From an uncultured Acidobacteriota bacterium (GTDB lineage: Bacteria > Acidobacteriota > Blastocatellia > RBC074), in contig CADECP010000018.1 of the NCBI GenBank assembly GCA_902825875.1, positions 38,783 to 102,782 on the forward strand: a stretch of 64,000 nt of DNA, read 5' to 3'. A program made the translations under genes and the position numbers. The notes beneath the pieces are model-generated. The model was given only the letters and a program-made list of their open reading frames with translations, ran no database searches and was not told the DNA's origin. Shown one piece after another: positions 50,400 through 59,507 of this stretch. How positions within the stretch are numbered: the stretch's first letter is position 1; every line of letters begins with the position of its first letter.

Positions 50400-51950
50400 T
50401 TACATCACTGGCCCAATGCGCCAGGGCACGAATTCTTTGTGGCCGAGCACTTCGCTCTTGGTTTGTTCGCCTGAAGCCGCTCGGCGAATCAGGTCAAAGA
50501 TGCGCTGGCCAACGTCGTAAATGGTTTCTTCGCCTTCGACGACGGTTCCGGCGTTGATGTCCATGTTGTCATCCATGATTTTGGCGATGCGGGAATTCGT
50601 CGCAACTTTAATCACCGGCACAACCGGATTGCCGATTGCCGAACCGCGTCCGGTGGTGAAGCAGATCATATTCGCTCCGCCTGCGGCCAGGCCGGTCAGC
50701 GAAACCGGATCGTAGCCGGGCGTATTCATCAACACGAAGCCGGGTTTGTTGATGCGTTCGGCGTAAGGGAAAACTCCTGTCAGAGCCGTCGTGCCGCCTT
50801 TGGCAACTGCCCCCAGAGATTTTTCGCAGACGTTGGTGATGCCGCCCAGCTTGTTTCCCGGCGAAGGGTTATCATCCCATTTGCCGCCGAAGCGCGACAG
50901 ATATTCCTGATACCACTTCACCACGTCAACGACGCGGCGGCCGGTGGCTTCGTCAATCGCGCGCCGAGTCAGCAAGTGTTCAGCGCCCATGCATTCGGGG
51001 ATTTCGGCCAGAACGGAAGTTCCTCCGCTACGAACCAACAAGTCGCTGGCGTAACCCAACGAAGGGTTCGCAGAGATTCCCGAAAAAGCGTCTGAGCCTC
51101 CGCAGTTTGTGCCCAGAATGATTCGGCTCATCGGTTGCGGAGTTCGTTTCATCGTCCGGCAATGTTCGATCAGCTTTTCGACTTCTTTAACGCCAGCCGC
51201 GACGGTCGCGCGAGTTCCGCCGCTGACCTGCATTTCCAGACCGACGATCAATTTGCCTTTGCGAAACGCCTGCTGCCCCAACTGAGTCGTGCCGATGTAT
51301 TTGGAAATCTGGTTGACCTCGCAACCCAGACTGACCATCAACACTGCGCCGACGTTGGGGTGATAAATCATCCCGGCGATGGTGCGTTCCAATTGCCAGG
51401 TGTCTTCGCCTTGCGAATGGCCGCAACCTTCCTGATGCGGAATGGCTACGACGCCGTCAATGCTGTCGCCCTGGAAATCAGTTTTGCTGAAATGTTCGGC
51501 GATCAATTCGGTGACGTGACTGGAACAATTGGAAGTGGCAATAACCGCTACATAATTGCGAGTTCCAACGTCGCCGTTTTCGCGCGCGTAGCCCATAAAC
51601 TCCCCGGCTTCTTCCGGCGAAAAGAAATTGGTGAGAGGTGTTTGCGTGGCGAATTCGTAATTGCCCGCGCTGAATTCCGGCACGACATTGTGGGTGTGAA
51701 CCCACGAACCGGCGGCGATGTCTTCAGTGGCTTTACCAATCGTTTCGCCATATTTGTGAATCAGCGAGCCTTTGGCAATTTGGCGCAAAGCGATTTTGTG
51801 ACCGGGCGTGATGGTTTCGCGCGCGGAGATTTTGTCATTGATCGAGCCATTGACGACGATTTCGCGGCCTTCGCCGATGGGCAATCGAGCGACACCGACG
51901 TTGTCTTTGGCGTTGAGTACAAGAATTGGTTTGTCAGAATTTGTGTTCAT
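50400..51950 (-). CDS. UxaA-family altronate/sugar-acid dehydratase
   Basis: 516 aa. The N-terminal SAF-like domain contains [21 protein letters not shown] and the metal-binding [22 protein letters not shown]. The C-terminal domain includes [77 protein letters not shown] and [19 protein letters not shown], all typical of UxaA/GarD dehydratases. These remove water from altronate or galactarate to give 2-keto-3-deoxy acids. The link to the sugar-acid genes 10 kb downstream is an inference. The stop lies 14 bases past the palindromic element. Confidence 0.9.
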   Translation of the reverse strand: MNTNSDKPILVLNAKDNVGVARLPIGEGREIVVNGSINDKISARETITPGHKIALRQIAKGSLIHKYGETIGKATEDIAAGSWVHTHNVVPEFSAGNYEFATQTPLTNFFSPEEAGEFMGYARENGDVGTRNYVAVIATSNCSSHVTELIAEHFSKTDFQGDSIDGVVAIPHQEGCGHSQGEDTWQLERTIAGMIYHPNVGAVLMVSLGCEVNQISKYIGTTQLGQQAFRKGKLIVGLEMQVSGGTRATVAAGVKEVEKLIEHCRTMKRTPQPMSRIILGTNCGGSDAFSGISANPSLGYASDLLVRSGGTSVLAEIPECMGAEHLLTRRAIDEATGRRVVDVVKWYQEYLSRFGGKWDDNPSPGNKLGGITNVCEKSLGAVAKGGTTALTGVFPYAERINKPGFVLMNTPGYDPVSLTGLAAGGANMICFTTGRGSAIGNPVVPVIKVATNSRIAKIMDDNMDINAGTVVEGEETIYDVGQRIFDLIRRAASGEQTKSEVLGHKEFVPWRIGPVM

Positions 51951-52084
51951 TAGTGTTCATCCCAGCTAGAAATTGGTTACACCACTTTCTATCACGGCAT
52001 AATCTGACCAGCAAGCCTCTGGGACAGAAGCGAGCCAGTCAGCGCAGACAAACGATCATGCTTAACGTGTAAGTGTAAGAAAGG

Positions 52085-53239
52085 CTAGGGAACTTCAATC
52101 CAGGCGGCGTACATGCCAACGCTGTTGCTTCCCCAGCCGACCCAGGCATATCCACCTTCGCCCCATTCGGTACCCCAGGAGTTCATTATCAGCCAGGCTT
52201 TTTTGCGGTCATCCCAACCCAGCATCAAGACGGCGTGATTGACCGTTCCCGGATTGCGTTCGTTGAACACGCCGCCTTTGTAAGCCTTGAGCGGTTCGTC
52301 TATGCGAATCAGCACTGCCAACGGACCGTGTTCCAGCAACGCAGCTTTCAGTTGGTTGACGGATGGAAGCTGGTCAACCGGGTAATTGACGTAATCCCAG
52401 GTGACGGCTCGCGTTCCCAGTTTCTGTTTGCACGGATTTACCTTGCCTGTGTATTCCTGCTCGCTGAGAATCGCGCCGAATTCGACAAAATGATTGAAGG
52501 CGCTGCCGTGCCAGCCGCCGCTGCAATCGCCTTTGTCTTTGGCCATGCAGTTCAGCAACGGTTGAGCGGACATCATCGGAGTCGGCATAGGCGCATCGGC
52601 AATATCCAATTCCAGCTTGCCGTCTTTGTCCACCTTGCTCACTTCTGGATTTTTCTTTGTGTAATTGAGGATTGAATTGCTCCAGAACGCCGCGGTGGTG
52701 GCGAATGCCCAGCAACTGCCACAATCACCTTGATCCAGGACATTCAAATAGACGCCGTTTTCACGCCAGTCGAATCTGGGAACCAGCGGAGCCAGGTCGC
52801 CCAGTTTTTCCGGCAGCGCGACACCCGGACGTGCTTTGCGAACCTGATCCCGGATCGTCTGTTCTGGGCCAGCCCAGCGGTTAAATCGAAATCCGCTTTT
52901 TTCCTGCACCTTCAAACTGTTCAGGTATTCATTCCACCGGCGCTGATTTTCCGCACGTTTGAGCATGGCGCGTTGCGGTTCGTCTTTCGGGATTTCGATG
53001 CCGGACAATTGCGCTACCTTGCGATCCATCACGGAACTGTAACCGACCTTGTAAGTTTTCTTTTGCGCTGCCAATCGCCTGAGCGTTTTGCGCGCTTCGG
53101 GCGATGGCTGACTTTGTTCAGGTGCTTTCTGAACGCTTGGCGGTTTGGATTGTTGGCTGGTGACGGTTGACGGTAGCTGGGTAAGCGTCACGGCCAGAAC
53201 TAAAGCAGCAAAAATTGCGAAACGCAGGCGACTTTTCAT
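52085..53239 (-). CDS. Exported papain-like cysteine protease (family C1)
   Basis: 384 aa with a signal peptide (MKSRLRFAIFAALVLAVTLTQLPSTVTS). A propeptide-like helical region of about 140 residues precedes the mature enzyme, which starts near FDWRENGVYLNVLDQGDCGSCWAFATT: the oxyanion Gln and the catalytic Cys are both present. The catalytic His is in VNHAVLMLGWDD and the Asn in WLIMNSWGTEWGEGGYAWVG. All catalytic residues are intact. C1 proteases are uncommon in bacteria; this one looks functional and secreted. A BON-domain protein gene lies upstream on the same strand. Confidence 0.93.
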   Translation of the reverse strand: MKSRLRFAIFAALVLAVTLTQLPSTVTSQQSKPPSVQKAPEQSQPSPEARKTLRRLAAQKKTYKVGYSSVMDRKVAQLSGIEIPKDEPQRAMLKRAENQRRWNEYLNSLKVQEKSGFRFNRWAGPEQTIRDQVRKARPGVALPEKLGDLAPLVPRFDWRENGVYLNVLDQGDCGSCWAFATTAAFWSNSILNYTKKNPEVSKVDKDGKLELDIADAPMPTPMMSAQPLLNCMAKDKGDCSGGWHGSAFNHFVEFGAILSEQEYTGKVNPCKQKLGTRAVTWDYVNYPVDQLPSVNQLKAALLEHGPLAVLIRIDEPLKAYKGGVFNERNPGTVNHAVLMLGWDDRKKAWLIMNSWGTEWGEGGYAWVGWGSNSVGMYAAWIEVP

Positions 53240-53333
53240 GTCTCAACTCCTGTGAATCAATTTGCCGCAAACGAACGATGGCGTTCGCTCGTTTGCGGCA
53301 GATGAATATTTCCCGGCGAACTGAATCGGCTGG

Positions 53334-53771
53334 TTACATGGGGTTGCAACCGGATTTTACGCTGATGCAGATGTCGCCACACAGTTTCTGGCCAGCGCCA
53401 CAACCGACTTTGAGCTTGGTGGAAAGGTTATTGACCACGCTTTTTACGCATGACGCGGATTTGGCGTACTTGCCAACGGTTATTTTGGCTGCATTACCTT
53501 TGACTCGCCCGTCCAGAGTTACGACGCGGCCATCGCTGCTGACGTTGATTTGCTGCAATTGATCTTTGAGGTTTGGATCAGCCTTGATCTTATCTTGAAT
53601 GCTTTTGACGATGTCGGCGTCAGTCACCGTCGAGCAGTCAACTTTGGCAGGCTTTGCCGGTGGAGCGGGTTTGGCAGGTTTCTTATTGCTTTGTGCCAGT
53701 GCTCCAACCAGCAACAGCGTCGCCAGTAAAAACAACAGGACGACTTTTTTCGTGATGGATTGATTGAACAT
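53334..53771 (-). CDS. Exported BON-domain protein with Cys-rich tail
   Basis: 145 aa with a signal peptide (VVLLFLLATLLLVGALAQS) and a Lys/Pro/Ala linker. The BON domain (VTDADIVKSIQDKIKADPNLKDQLQQINVSSDGRVVTLDGRV) usually binds lipids or envelope components. The C-terminal end contains four Cys residues (VGCGAGQKLCGDICISVKSGC) that could form two disulphides outside the cytoplasm. It sits 16 bases after the large kinase gene and before the cysteine protease gene, so the three may be cotranscribed. Confidence 0.82.
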   Translation of the reverse strand: MFNQSITKKVVLLFLLATLLLVGALAQSNKKPAKPAPPAKPAKVDCSTVTDADIVKSIQDKIKADPNLKDQLQQINVSSDGRVVTLDGRVKGNAAKITVGKYAKSASCVKSVVNNLSTKLKVGCGAGQKLCGDICISVKSGCNPM

Positions 53772-53787
53772 CTCAGGGGACTCCTTA

Positions 53788-56700
53788 CTATTTGAAGTTG
53801 GTGATCATCGAAAGCAAGCTATGCCGCGATTGCTTGCCGAAATAAATCGCCCGGCCATCGGGCGACCACGAAAGACTGGAAAAATAAAGCTTGGCGTCAT
53901 TGTTCGCTGTCAGTTTTTTGGCTTCGCCGCCACCGGATGGAGTCAGCCAGATATTGTCTTTCCCATCTTTCCTGTCTTTTTCATCCTGGCGCGAAGTGAA
54001 CGCAATCGTTCGCCGGTCAGCGGACAGGTGTATGTTGTAAAGATAAGCAGATTGAAGTTTTGCGATTGGGCGCTGTTCGCCTGTGGCGATAGAAACGCGA
54101 ACCAACTCCACTTCAGTCGGTTTGGCGCTGCTATACCTGCCTTTCAACGTAGCCAATATCAATTCCTTGTCATCCTGTGACCATCCGATCAGTCGCAGAA
54201 AAGATTCCGATTGAATAACCGTTTTTGATTCTTTGTTTCCCACATCGGCCACCCACACGGAGTAAATGTTTTTTTCTTTTGGCGATGCCTGACTTGGCTT
54301 GGCCGAATAAGCGATGCGATTGCCATCCGCAGACCAGATCGGGCAATAGAGGAACAAGTTCAGATCGTCGTTGCTGGTGATTTGGACTTCACCGGAACCA
54401 TCGGCTGAGATTGTCCACAGGTTTTGCCGGTCGTTTTTGTCGGAAACGTAAACAATCTTTTTACCGTCGGGCGACCAACTGAAACTGCTGGTTTGCAGGC
54501 GCAGGTAAGGCAGCAATGTGTTTTCGATTCTGGTCAGTCCGCCAGCTACCAACTGTTTATTCTGACCGCCAACCGTCTGGGTCAGCCAAAGACTTTGTGC
54601 CTCTCCAACCAGACGCAGAAACGCAATCTGTTTTCCATCCGACGACCATTGAGGAAGTGCGCCGTCTTCCGCCAGTCGGGACGATTCGTCTGAGTTCGCC
54701 TGCTTCAGCAAAATCGAACTGTTGGAAATTTTGTCGCCCTGGCTCAAATTTCGCACAGCCTGGTACACAACCGAGTTTCCGTCGGGCGAAACTTCCGGCC
54801 AAAGTTCTGTGCCTAGATCAGAAGTCAGCGCGGATTCTTCGCCGCCGGGAACGTTGGCTTTCCAGATGTCCGATTCCTCTTTGGTCGAACCGTACAGAAT
54901 GCGAGCGCCGTCCGGCGAAACGTCCAACGCGAAGCTGTTGATGTCGCCAAAGGTGATTTGCGCCGTTTTGCGTCCATCTACATTAGCCAAAAAAATCTGG
55001 TAAACGCCGTCAATGTTCGCGCTGTAAAAGACCCGGCGGGAATCAGGATGCCAGACTGTGTTGCGGTTATGACCGGCATCGCTGGCGATTTGTTTGGGCT
55101 GACCTCCGCGCACGGGCGCTACCCAAACGCTGCTTCGTCCGTCCTCTGTGGTGCTGATGTAAGCGACCTGCTGTTCGTCGGGAGAAATGCTCAAGCTGTC
55201 GGAATTGACCTTTGCCGAATCCAGGCCAGTCAGTTGGCTGATTTGCTGCGACCGAACATCCAGCGCAAAAAGATTGCGGTTCATTTCCACAAAAATCTTC
55301 GAACCGTCTTTCGACCAGCGGCGCAACTTGGCGCTGCCGTCGGGCAAGGTTGCGACCAGCGAGGGCGCTCCGCCAAAAGCCGGAGTTCGCCAGATGCCCG
55401 GCTGATTTCCTCTCAGCGAAAAGAAAGCAATTTGATCGCCGTCCGGCGACCAGATTGGGTCTTCGTTGGCGAATTCGTCTTTGGTGATTTGAATGGCTTC
55501 GCCCGAAGCGGTTTGTTTCAGCCAGATGTTTTTGCTGCCGCTTCTGGCCGACGTAAAAGCGATGACTTTGCCGTCAGGAGAGAACGAGCCGACGCTGTAA
55601 GTTTCGCCGGGTGCGCTGGGCCAGCTTGTGACTTCAACGGATTTCAATGATCCGGGCGGAAACGTTTCGCTTTCGCCTCTGCCGACAAACCACCAGATTG
55701 CGACGGCAAGCAGCAATACGGCTGGCAGCGTCAGCAAAGCTCTGCGAGTCGTGAACCACCGTGGGACAGACGCCGCTGAAGTTGCGGGCGCTGGGAATTC
55801 AGTTTTGATTTGCGGCGTTGAACCAGTGTTGCGCGACAGCTTGGCTGAAAACTCCAGTTCGCTTTTCAGCTCTTTCAGATCAACCAGCAGGTCTTTGCAG
55901 GTTTGGTAACGTTCGTCCTGGTTTTTGCGTAACGCCTTGCCGACGATGCGCTGCAACTCTGGCGGAGTTTCCGGCCTGATAGAAATCAGCGATGGAGGTT
56001 CAGAGGTCAAAATTGCCGCGATGATGTCGCTGACGGTTGGACCGGTGAACGGCGCGAAGCCCGCGATCATTTCGTACATCACCGTGCCCAAACTGAAGAT
56101 GTCCGAACGCACGTCCACCACTAGCCCGCGCGCCTGTTCCGGCGACATATATCTGAGCGTTCCCAGAATCATTCCAGGCGCAGTTCTGTCGCCGATTTGG
56201 AGCGTAGCGGCTTCTGCATCGTTTGAACCGGCGCCTGAGTTTGAAGACGGCGAAGCCAACTTTGCCAATCCGAAATCCAGAACCTTGACCAAACCGTCAG
56301 GCCGCACCATCAGGTTTTCCGGCTTGATGTCGCGGTGGATGATTCCCGCCTGATGAGCAGCGGCCAGTGCGCCGGCGACTTGAATGGAGGTTTCCAGAAC
56401 TTCGTTGATGCTGAATGTTCGGTCGGCCAGATGGCGCAGCGTGCGGCCTTCGATGAATTCGGTGGCGATGAAATGCGCTTTGCCGTGTTCGGTGGAGGCT
56501 TCGCCAATTTCGTAAATTGTGATGATGTTCGGATGGTTGAGCGCCGAAGCCGCGCGCGCTTCCTGCTCGAATCGGCGCAACCGGCTGGCGTCTTGCGTGA
56601 ATTCGGCGGGCAACATTTTGATGGCGACTTTGCGATCCAGCCGCGTGTCGCGCGCCAGAAAGACTTCGCCCATGCCGCCTTCGCCTAATTTAGAGAGAAC

Positions 56701-56967
56701 CTGATACTGGCCGATTTGCCTGCCGACGGGAGATTGCGAAGACGACGGCGATTGTCCCGGAGCCAGCATTCTTGTGTCATCTTCCAAAACCGGGGCGTTC
56801 ATAAAATCCGCCGCCTGATCGTTCGCGGCAAGCAAGGAAATGATTTCGTGACGTAGCTGGTCGTCGCCCGCACAAACTTCGTTCAGGAACAGCGTGCGCT
56901 CGTTGTCGGAGTGTTCCAGTGCGGCATGATAAATCTGTTCAATACGGCTCAATCGTTCGGGCGTCAT
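53788..56967 (-). CDS. Ser/Thr protein kinase with C-terminal TolB/WD40-like propeller
   Basis: 1059 aa. The N-terminal ~70 residues (MTPERLSRIEQIYHAALE... RHEIISLLAAND) form the leader seen in many acidobacterial kinases. The kinase domain is at about 85-370: LGEGGMGEVFLA, Lys117 in VAIKML, HRDIKPENL with Asp213, DFGLAK at 231, SPEQARG. A single membrane helix lies at about 410-428 (LLTLPAVLLLAVAIWWFVG). The outside part is a beta-propeller of WD40-like PD40 repeats (SFSPDGKVIAFTSAR, IWSPDGDQIAFFSLRG and others). It is probably a sensor kinase that responds to an envelope ligand. Confidence 0.93.
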   Translation of the reverse strand: MTPERLSRIEQIYHAALEHSDNERTLFLNEVCAGDDQLRHEIISLLAANDQAADFMNAPVLEDDTRMLAPGQSPSSSQSPVGRQIGQYQVLSKLGEGGMGEVFLARDTRLDRKVAIKMLPAEFTQDASRLRRFEQEARAASALNHPNIITIYEIGEASTEHGKAHFIATEFIEGRTLRHLADRTFSINEVLETSIQVAGALAAAHQAGIIHRDIKPENLMVRPDGLVKVLDFGLAKLASPSSNSGAGSNDAEAATLQIGDRTAPGMILGTLRYMSPEQARGLVVDVRSDIFSLGTVMYEMIAGFAPFTGPTVSDIIAAILTSEPPSLISIRPETPPELQRIVGKALRKNQDERYQTCKDLLVDLKELKSELEFSAKLSRNTGSTPQIKTEFPAPATSAASVPRWFTTRRALLTLPAVLLLAVAIWWFVGRGESETFPPGSLKSVEVTSWPSAPGETYSVGSFSPDGKVIAFTSARSGSKNIWLKQTASGEAIQITKDEFANEDPIWSPDGDQIAFFSLRGNQPGIWRTPAFGGAPSLVATLPDGSAKLRRWSKDGSKIFVEMNRNLFALDVRSQQISQLTGLDSAKVNSDSLSISPDEQQVAYISTTEDGRSSVWVAPVRGGQPKQIASDAGHNRNTVWHPDSRRVFYSANIDGVYQIFLANVDGRKTAQITFGDINSFALDVSPDGARILYGSTKEESDIWKANVPGGEESALTSDLGTELWPEVSPDGNSVVYQAVRNLSQGDKISNSSILLKQANSDESSRLAEDGALPQWSSDGKQIAFLRLVGEAQSLWLTQTVGGQNKQLVAGGLTRIENTLLPYLRLQTSSFSWSPDGKKIVYVSDKNDRQNLWTISADGSGEVQITSNDDLNLFLYCPIWSADGNRIAYSAKPSQASPKEKNIYSVWVADVGNKESKTVIQSESFLRLIGWSQDDKELILATLKGRYSSAKPTEVELVRVSIATGEQRPIAKLQSAYLYNIHLSADRRTIAFTSRQDEKDRKDGKDNIWLTPSGGGEAKKLTANNDAKLYFSSLSWSPDGRAIYFGKQSRHSLLSMITNFK

Positions 56968-57093
56968 ACGTGTAGGTTTCAGCGCGGAGTTTCAGTGCCG
57001 TTGCCAATTGTTGGTTGTGTATTGGAGTCAGCCGGATTATGCCAGCCAGCCATGAAAGCCACAACCACCGAAAATCTGATGATAGTGTGCTGG

Positions 57094-57181
57094 GGTACGG
57101 AGCCGGGAGCGGTAGCGACCGAGTACTTGCGAATACGCCCCTCATGAGAAACCGGGTCGCTACTGCTCCCCGTTCCGCACC
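57094..57181. repeat. Palindromic repeat between the kinase and cyclophilin genes
   Basis: The left arm (57094-57120, containing GGTACGGAGCCGGGAGCGG) pairs with the right arm (57154-57181) with a few mismatches, loop about 33 bases. The core GGGAGCGGTAGCGACC resembles the element at 62205-62275. It occupies the gap 56968-57191, which holds no gene. Confidence 0.75.
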
Positions 57182-57191
57182 GGCTGAGAAT

Positions 57192-57728
57192 TTATTCCGA
57201 AATTTGAATTCGCTTGATTGTGTCGCCGCGCGCGATGCGGTCAACGACTTCCATTCCTTTCGTGACCTGTCCAAACACGGTGTAGCCGCCATCCAGATGC
57301 GCTTGCGGCGAATGCGTGATGAAAAACTGGCTGCCTCCAGTGTCTTTGCCAGACAGAGCCATCCCGACCGCTCCGCGACCGTAAGCCCGCGTGTTCACTT
57401 CGCAGCGAATTTGATAGCCCGGCCCGCCTTCGCCGTCACCGCGCGGATCGCCGCCCTGAATAACGAAGTTCGGCACGACGCGATGAAAGGTCACACCGTT
57501 GAAATAGCCCTTTCGCGCCAGCGTGACAAAGCTGTCCACAGTGATCGGCGCGTCAGCCGGAAAGAGTTCCATCGTGACCGAGCCTTTGCCGGTGTGAATC
57601 GTGGCGATGACTTTCTTGTTCGCGCGAACGGCTACACTCTGATAGAACAGTTTGTCGTGATCGGTTTGGATAATGACTACAATCTGAGCAGTCACGGTTT
57701 TATTTTCTCTGTCCAGAAATCTGTTCAA
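57192..57728 (-). CDS. Cyclophilin-type peptidyl-prolyl isomerase, probably the separated 3' end of a HEAT-cyclophilin gene
   Basis: The cyclophilin fold starts at about VIATIHTGKGSVTMELFPAD, then GYFNGVTFHRVVPNFVIQGG, GTVGMALSGKD-like (GAVGMALSGKDTGGSQFF) and HLDGGYTVFGQVTKGM. The catalytic Arg (FHRV) and the Phe of QFF are present. There is no signal peptide. The ~30 residues before the domain (QIVVIIQTDHDKLFYQSV) are AT-rich and unlike the family, and the possible starts (57728, or GTG at 57695) overlap or abut the upstream AT-rich gene. In related bacteria this exact type of cyclophilin is the C-terminal domain of HEAT-repeat proteins. Confidence 0.78.
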   Translation of the reverse strand: MNRFLDRENKTVTAQIVVIIQTDHDKLFYQSVAVRANKKVIATIHTGKGSVTMELFPADAPITVDSFVTLARKGYFNGVTFHRVVPNFVIQGGDPRGDGEGGPGYQIRCEVNTRAYGRGAVGMALSGKDTGGSQFFITHSPQAHLDGGYTVFGQVTKGMEVVDRIARGDTIKRIQISE

Positions 57729-58149
57729 GCTTTTCGTCAGTTTTATCTATGGCAGACTTTAAACGAGCTTCAGTCTTTTCAAGCTCTTTCTCCGATCGAT
57801 CTTGAAGGGTACGGGTTTCATTTAATTGCATTTTTAATTCCCCGATCTCGCGATTCAGCGAATAAACTTGCAACGCTAAATAAGCCAAAAGTCCGATGAC
57901 CACTGAGCTTACTATTGTCAGGGCACCGTGTTCTCGCCAAAACTTAGCAAACCAATTGTTCGGGATTGTTGGCTGGGTGTTATAGGTTGGCTCAATCGGC
58001 GAATCTAGCATCCGATTGGTAGGATCACCTGTAGATAGAGGCCTTTCTAAGGTTGGGCTTGGCTCGTCTTTTTGGGCGATCGTATTTGCATAATACGTTT
58101 CGCGATCTTTAGGTGTTTTTTGTTCGCGAGAACGGCGAGGAGTTGCCAT
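57700..58149 (-). CDS. Small membrane protein with C-terminal coiled coil, part of an AT-rich cassette
   Basis: 149 aa. A disordered N-terminal cytoplasmic region of about 75 residues is followed by one membrane helix (LTIVSSVVIGLLAYLALQV) and a coiled coil (NREIGELKMQLNETRTLQDRSEKELEKTEARLKSAI). I do not recognise the family. Its start codon directly follows the stop of the upstream gene (TAA-ATG), so the two are almost certainly cotranslated. Codon use is AT-rich compared with flanking genes. It may be a membrane effector or anchor for the partner protein. Confidence 0.68.
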   Translation of the reverse strand: MATPRRSREQKTPKDRETYYANTIAQKDEPSPTLERPLSTGDPTNRMLDSPIEPTYNTQPTIPNNWFAKFWREHGALTIVSSVVIGLLAYLALQVYSLNREIGELKMQLNETRTLQDRSEKELEKTEARLKSAIDKTDEKLEQISGQRK

Positions 58150-58953
58150 TTACGCCGCCTCCTTTACAGAGAAGGATTTGACAAGCCAGTCATTGAATTC
58201 GTGTGTAAAGTAACGCAACCCCTGCTCAACAAATTTTAGGTAGGTATGATCAGAAGAACTTTCCGCGTCAAGCGCTGGCTGAAAATAATGCTGGTAATCA
58301 ATGGACATCTCAATTTCGCCTTTGACTGATTCTTCAATTGAATAAATAGCATTGCGAAAATCGTTAATTCTTTTCATGGCAATTGCTTGGTCAGTGGCCA
58401 GACGCTTGGTAAACCGCATTGATAAAGTATCTATTCTGTGAAAATCAGACGAAAGATAATAATCAATAGGAGATCGTTGAAAGTCCAAACTTTTACCTGA
58501 AAGTGAAATCAGCAATCCGTACCTATGAACACTTTGAAGGTTTTCGCATTGCTTTAATGGCTTTATGATGAATTGCTGAAAGTTATCAGCAGCGGCCTTG
58601 ATTTCATCTGTGTTTGTCGTGTTGAAAGGTAACTGGCAAATTAAATCTTGATGGCCAATGCGTATCAACGTATCTTCACCGTGAAGTGTGTGACTGGTTG
58701 TATTCGATGTGCTGAATGGGAACAATTTAGACGAGAATGGTGATCCTTTTCCTCGCAAGATCAAGTCCACAATTTTCCCGATGTGATCCAGTATTCCGAA
58801 TTGCGGCTCAAACCGGATTCCAAAGACTGCTTGATGAATTGTTAGGGGCGTGGCAAAGCAGTTGTCTTTGATGCTTTCTTTATCAGGCTTACTCACGAGT
58901 GTCATCGTCATAACGGGTGCGACCTCACTTTTTAGGGTTCCAATACTGAACAA
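58150..58953 (-). CDS. TIGR04255-like protein of unknown function, part of an AT-rich cassette
   Basis: 267 aa, possibly starting instead at the internal ATG MTMTLVSKPDKES (58911). The segment FATPLTIHQAVFGIRFEPQF resembles the start of TIGR04255 proteins ('PLxEAVxxIRF'), and LQSVHRYGLLISLSGK fits the 'RxGLR' block seen in that family; this identification is tentative. No membrane helix or catalytic motif is visible. It is coupled to the downstream membrane protein gene. Both are AT-rich and lie between a truncated HEAT-repeat gene and a cyclophilin gene, so they look like a recently acquired cassette. Confidence 0.62.
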   Translation of the reverse strand: MFSIGTLKSEVAPVMTMTLVSKPDKESIKDNCFATPLTIHQAVFGIRFEPQFGILDHIGKIVDLILRGKGSPFSSKLFPFSTSNTTSHTLHGEDTLIRIGHQDLICQLPFNTTNTDEIKAAADNFQQFIIKPLKQCENLQSVHRYGLLISLSGKSLDFQRSPIDYYLSSDFHRIDTLSMRFTKRLATDQAIAMKRINDFRNAIYSIEESVKGEIEMSIDYQHYFQPALDAESSSDHTYLKFVEQGLRYFTHEFNDWLVKSFSVKEAA

Positions 58954-58965
58954 CTAAAGGCTAAA

Positions 58966-59301
58966 TCATATAGAACGAATCTGCGACATGAAAGCCATCT
59001 CGCCCAGGGCGAAAGCCGTAGTTGCTCGAACCTGTTCGTCTTTTTCGCTTTGCAGCAATTCGATCAGCGCTGCCGTGCCGCGCTTGTCGCCGATGCGGCC
59101 AATGGCCAGTGCCGCTCGTTCGCGGACTTTCGGCGAAGCGTGTTTGAGCAGCTTCGCCAGTTCGTCGCCGTTCAGATTGCGCTCGTCTTCCAATTGGATG
59201 ATGCGGGCGTGAAGGCTTGGCGGAATGGATTGTGCCGCGACTGAGTGAATGCAGAACCAGATCAGGCACAACACGAACAGAAAACGTAAAGGCAAAATCA
59301 T
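58966..59301 (-). CDS. Truncated exported HEAT-repeat protein
   Basis: 111 aa. A signal peptide (LRFLFVLCLIWFCIHSVAAQS) is followed by ARIIQLEDERNLNGDELAKLL and two HEAT repeats (HASPKVRERAALAIGRIGD, KDEQVRATTAFALGEMAF). The protein stops abruptly (MSQIRSI) inside the repeat array, whereas family members continue for several hundred residues and often end in a cyclophilin domain. The end coincides with the change to AT-rich DNA. I read it as the 5' remnant of a gene disrupted by the cassette at 57700-58953. Confidence 0.75.
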   Translation of the reverse strand: MILPLRFLFVLCLIWFCIHSVAAQSIPPSLHARIIQLEDERNLNGDELAKLLKHASPKVRERAALAIGRIGDKRGTAALIELLQSEKDEQVRATTAFALGEMAFMSQIRSI

Positions 59302-59326
59302 GGCGATTTCTCCGTATGGATTTGAT

Positions 59327-59507
59327 GCCGGAGCGCGGATTCGATGCCGGAGCGCGGATTTGTAATCCGCCTGGTCCGCGGACTTCCAGTCCGCCCGTCA
59401 ATGGCAGGAAGTGTGACGAGCGGACTGGAAGTCCGCGGACCAGGCGGACGAGGTCGTCCGCGCTCCGGCTGGTCGTCCGCGCCCCGGCTGGTCGTCCGCG
59501 CTCCGGC
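59327..59507. repeat. GCGGA-hairpin repeat element, copy 2
   Basis: This copy is more complex. It has the GCGGATTTGTAATCCGC mini-hairpin joined by CTGG to GCGGACTTCCAGTCCGC, then an inverted half, and then three tandem copies of a short GTCCGCGC(T/C)CCGGCTG unit. It ends at the stop codon of the amidohydrolase gene (59508). It fills the gap between that gene and the HEAT gene. Confidence 0.88.

Noticed and set aside
50213..50557. 114-codon plus-strand frame across the nested palindrome
   Set aside because: Its translation is made of repeat sequence and antisense to the UxaA-family gene.
57015..57899. 294-codon open frame on the plus strand
   Set aside because: It is antisense to the cyclophilin and membrane-protein genes and runs through a palindromic repeat; the minus-strand frames have recognisable domains.
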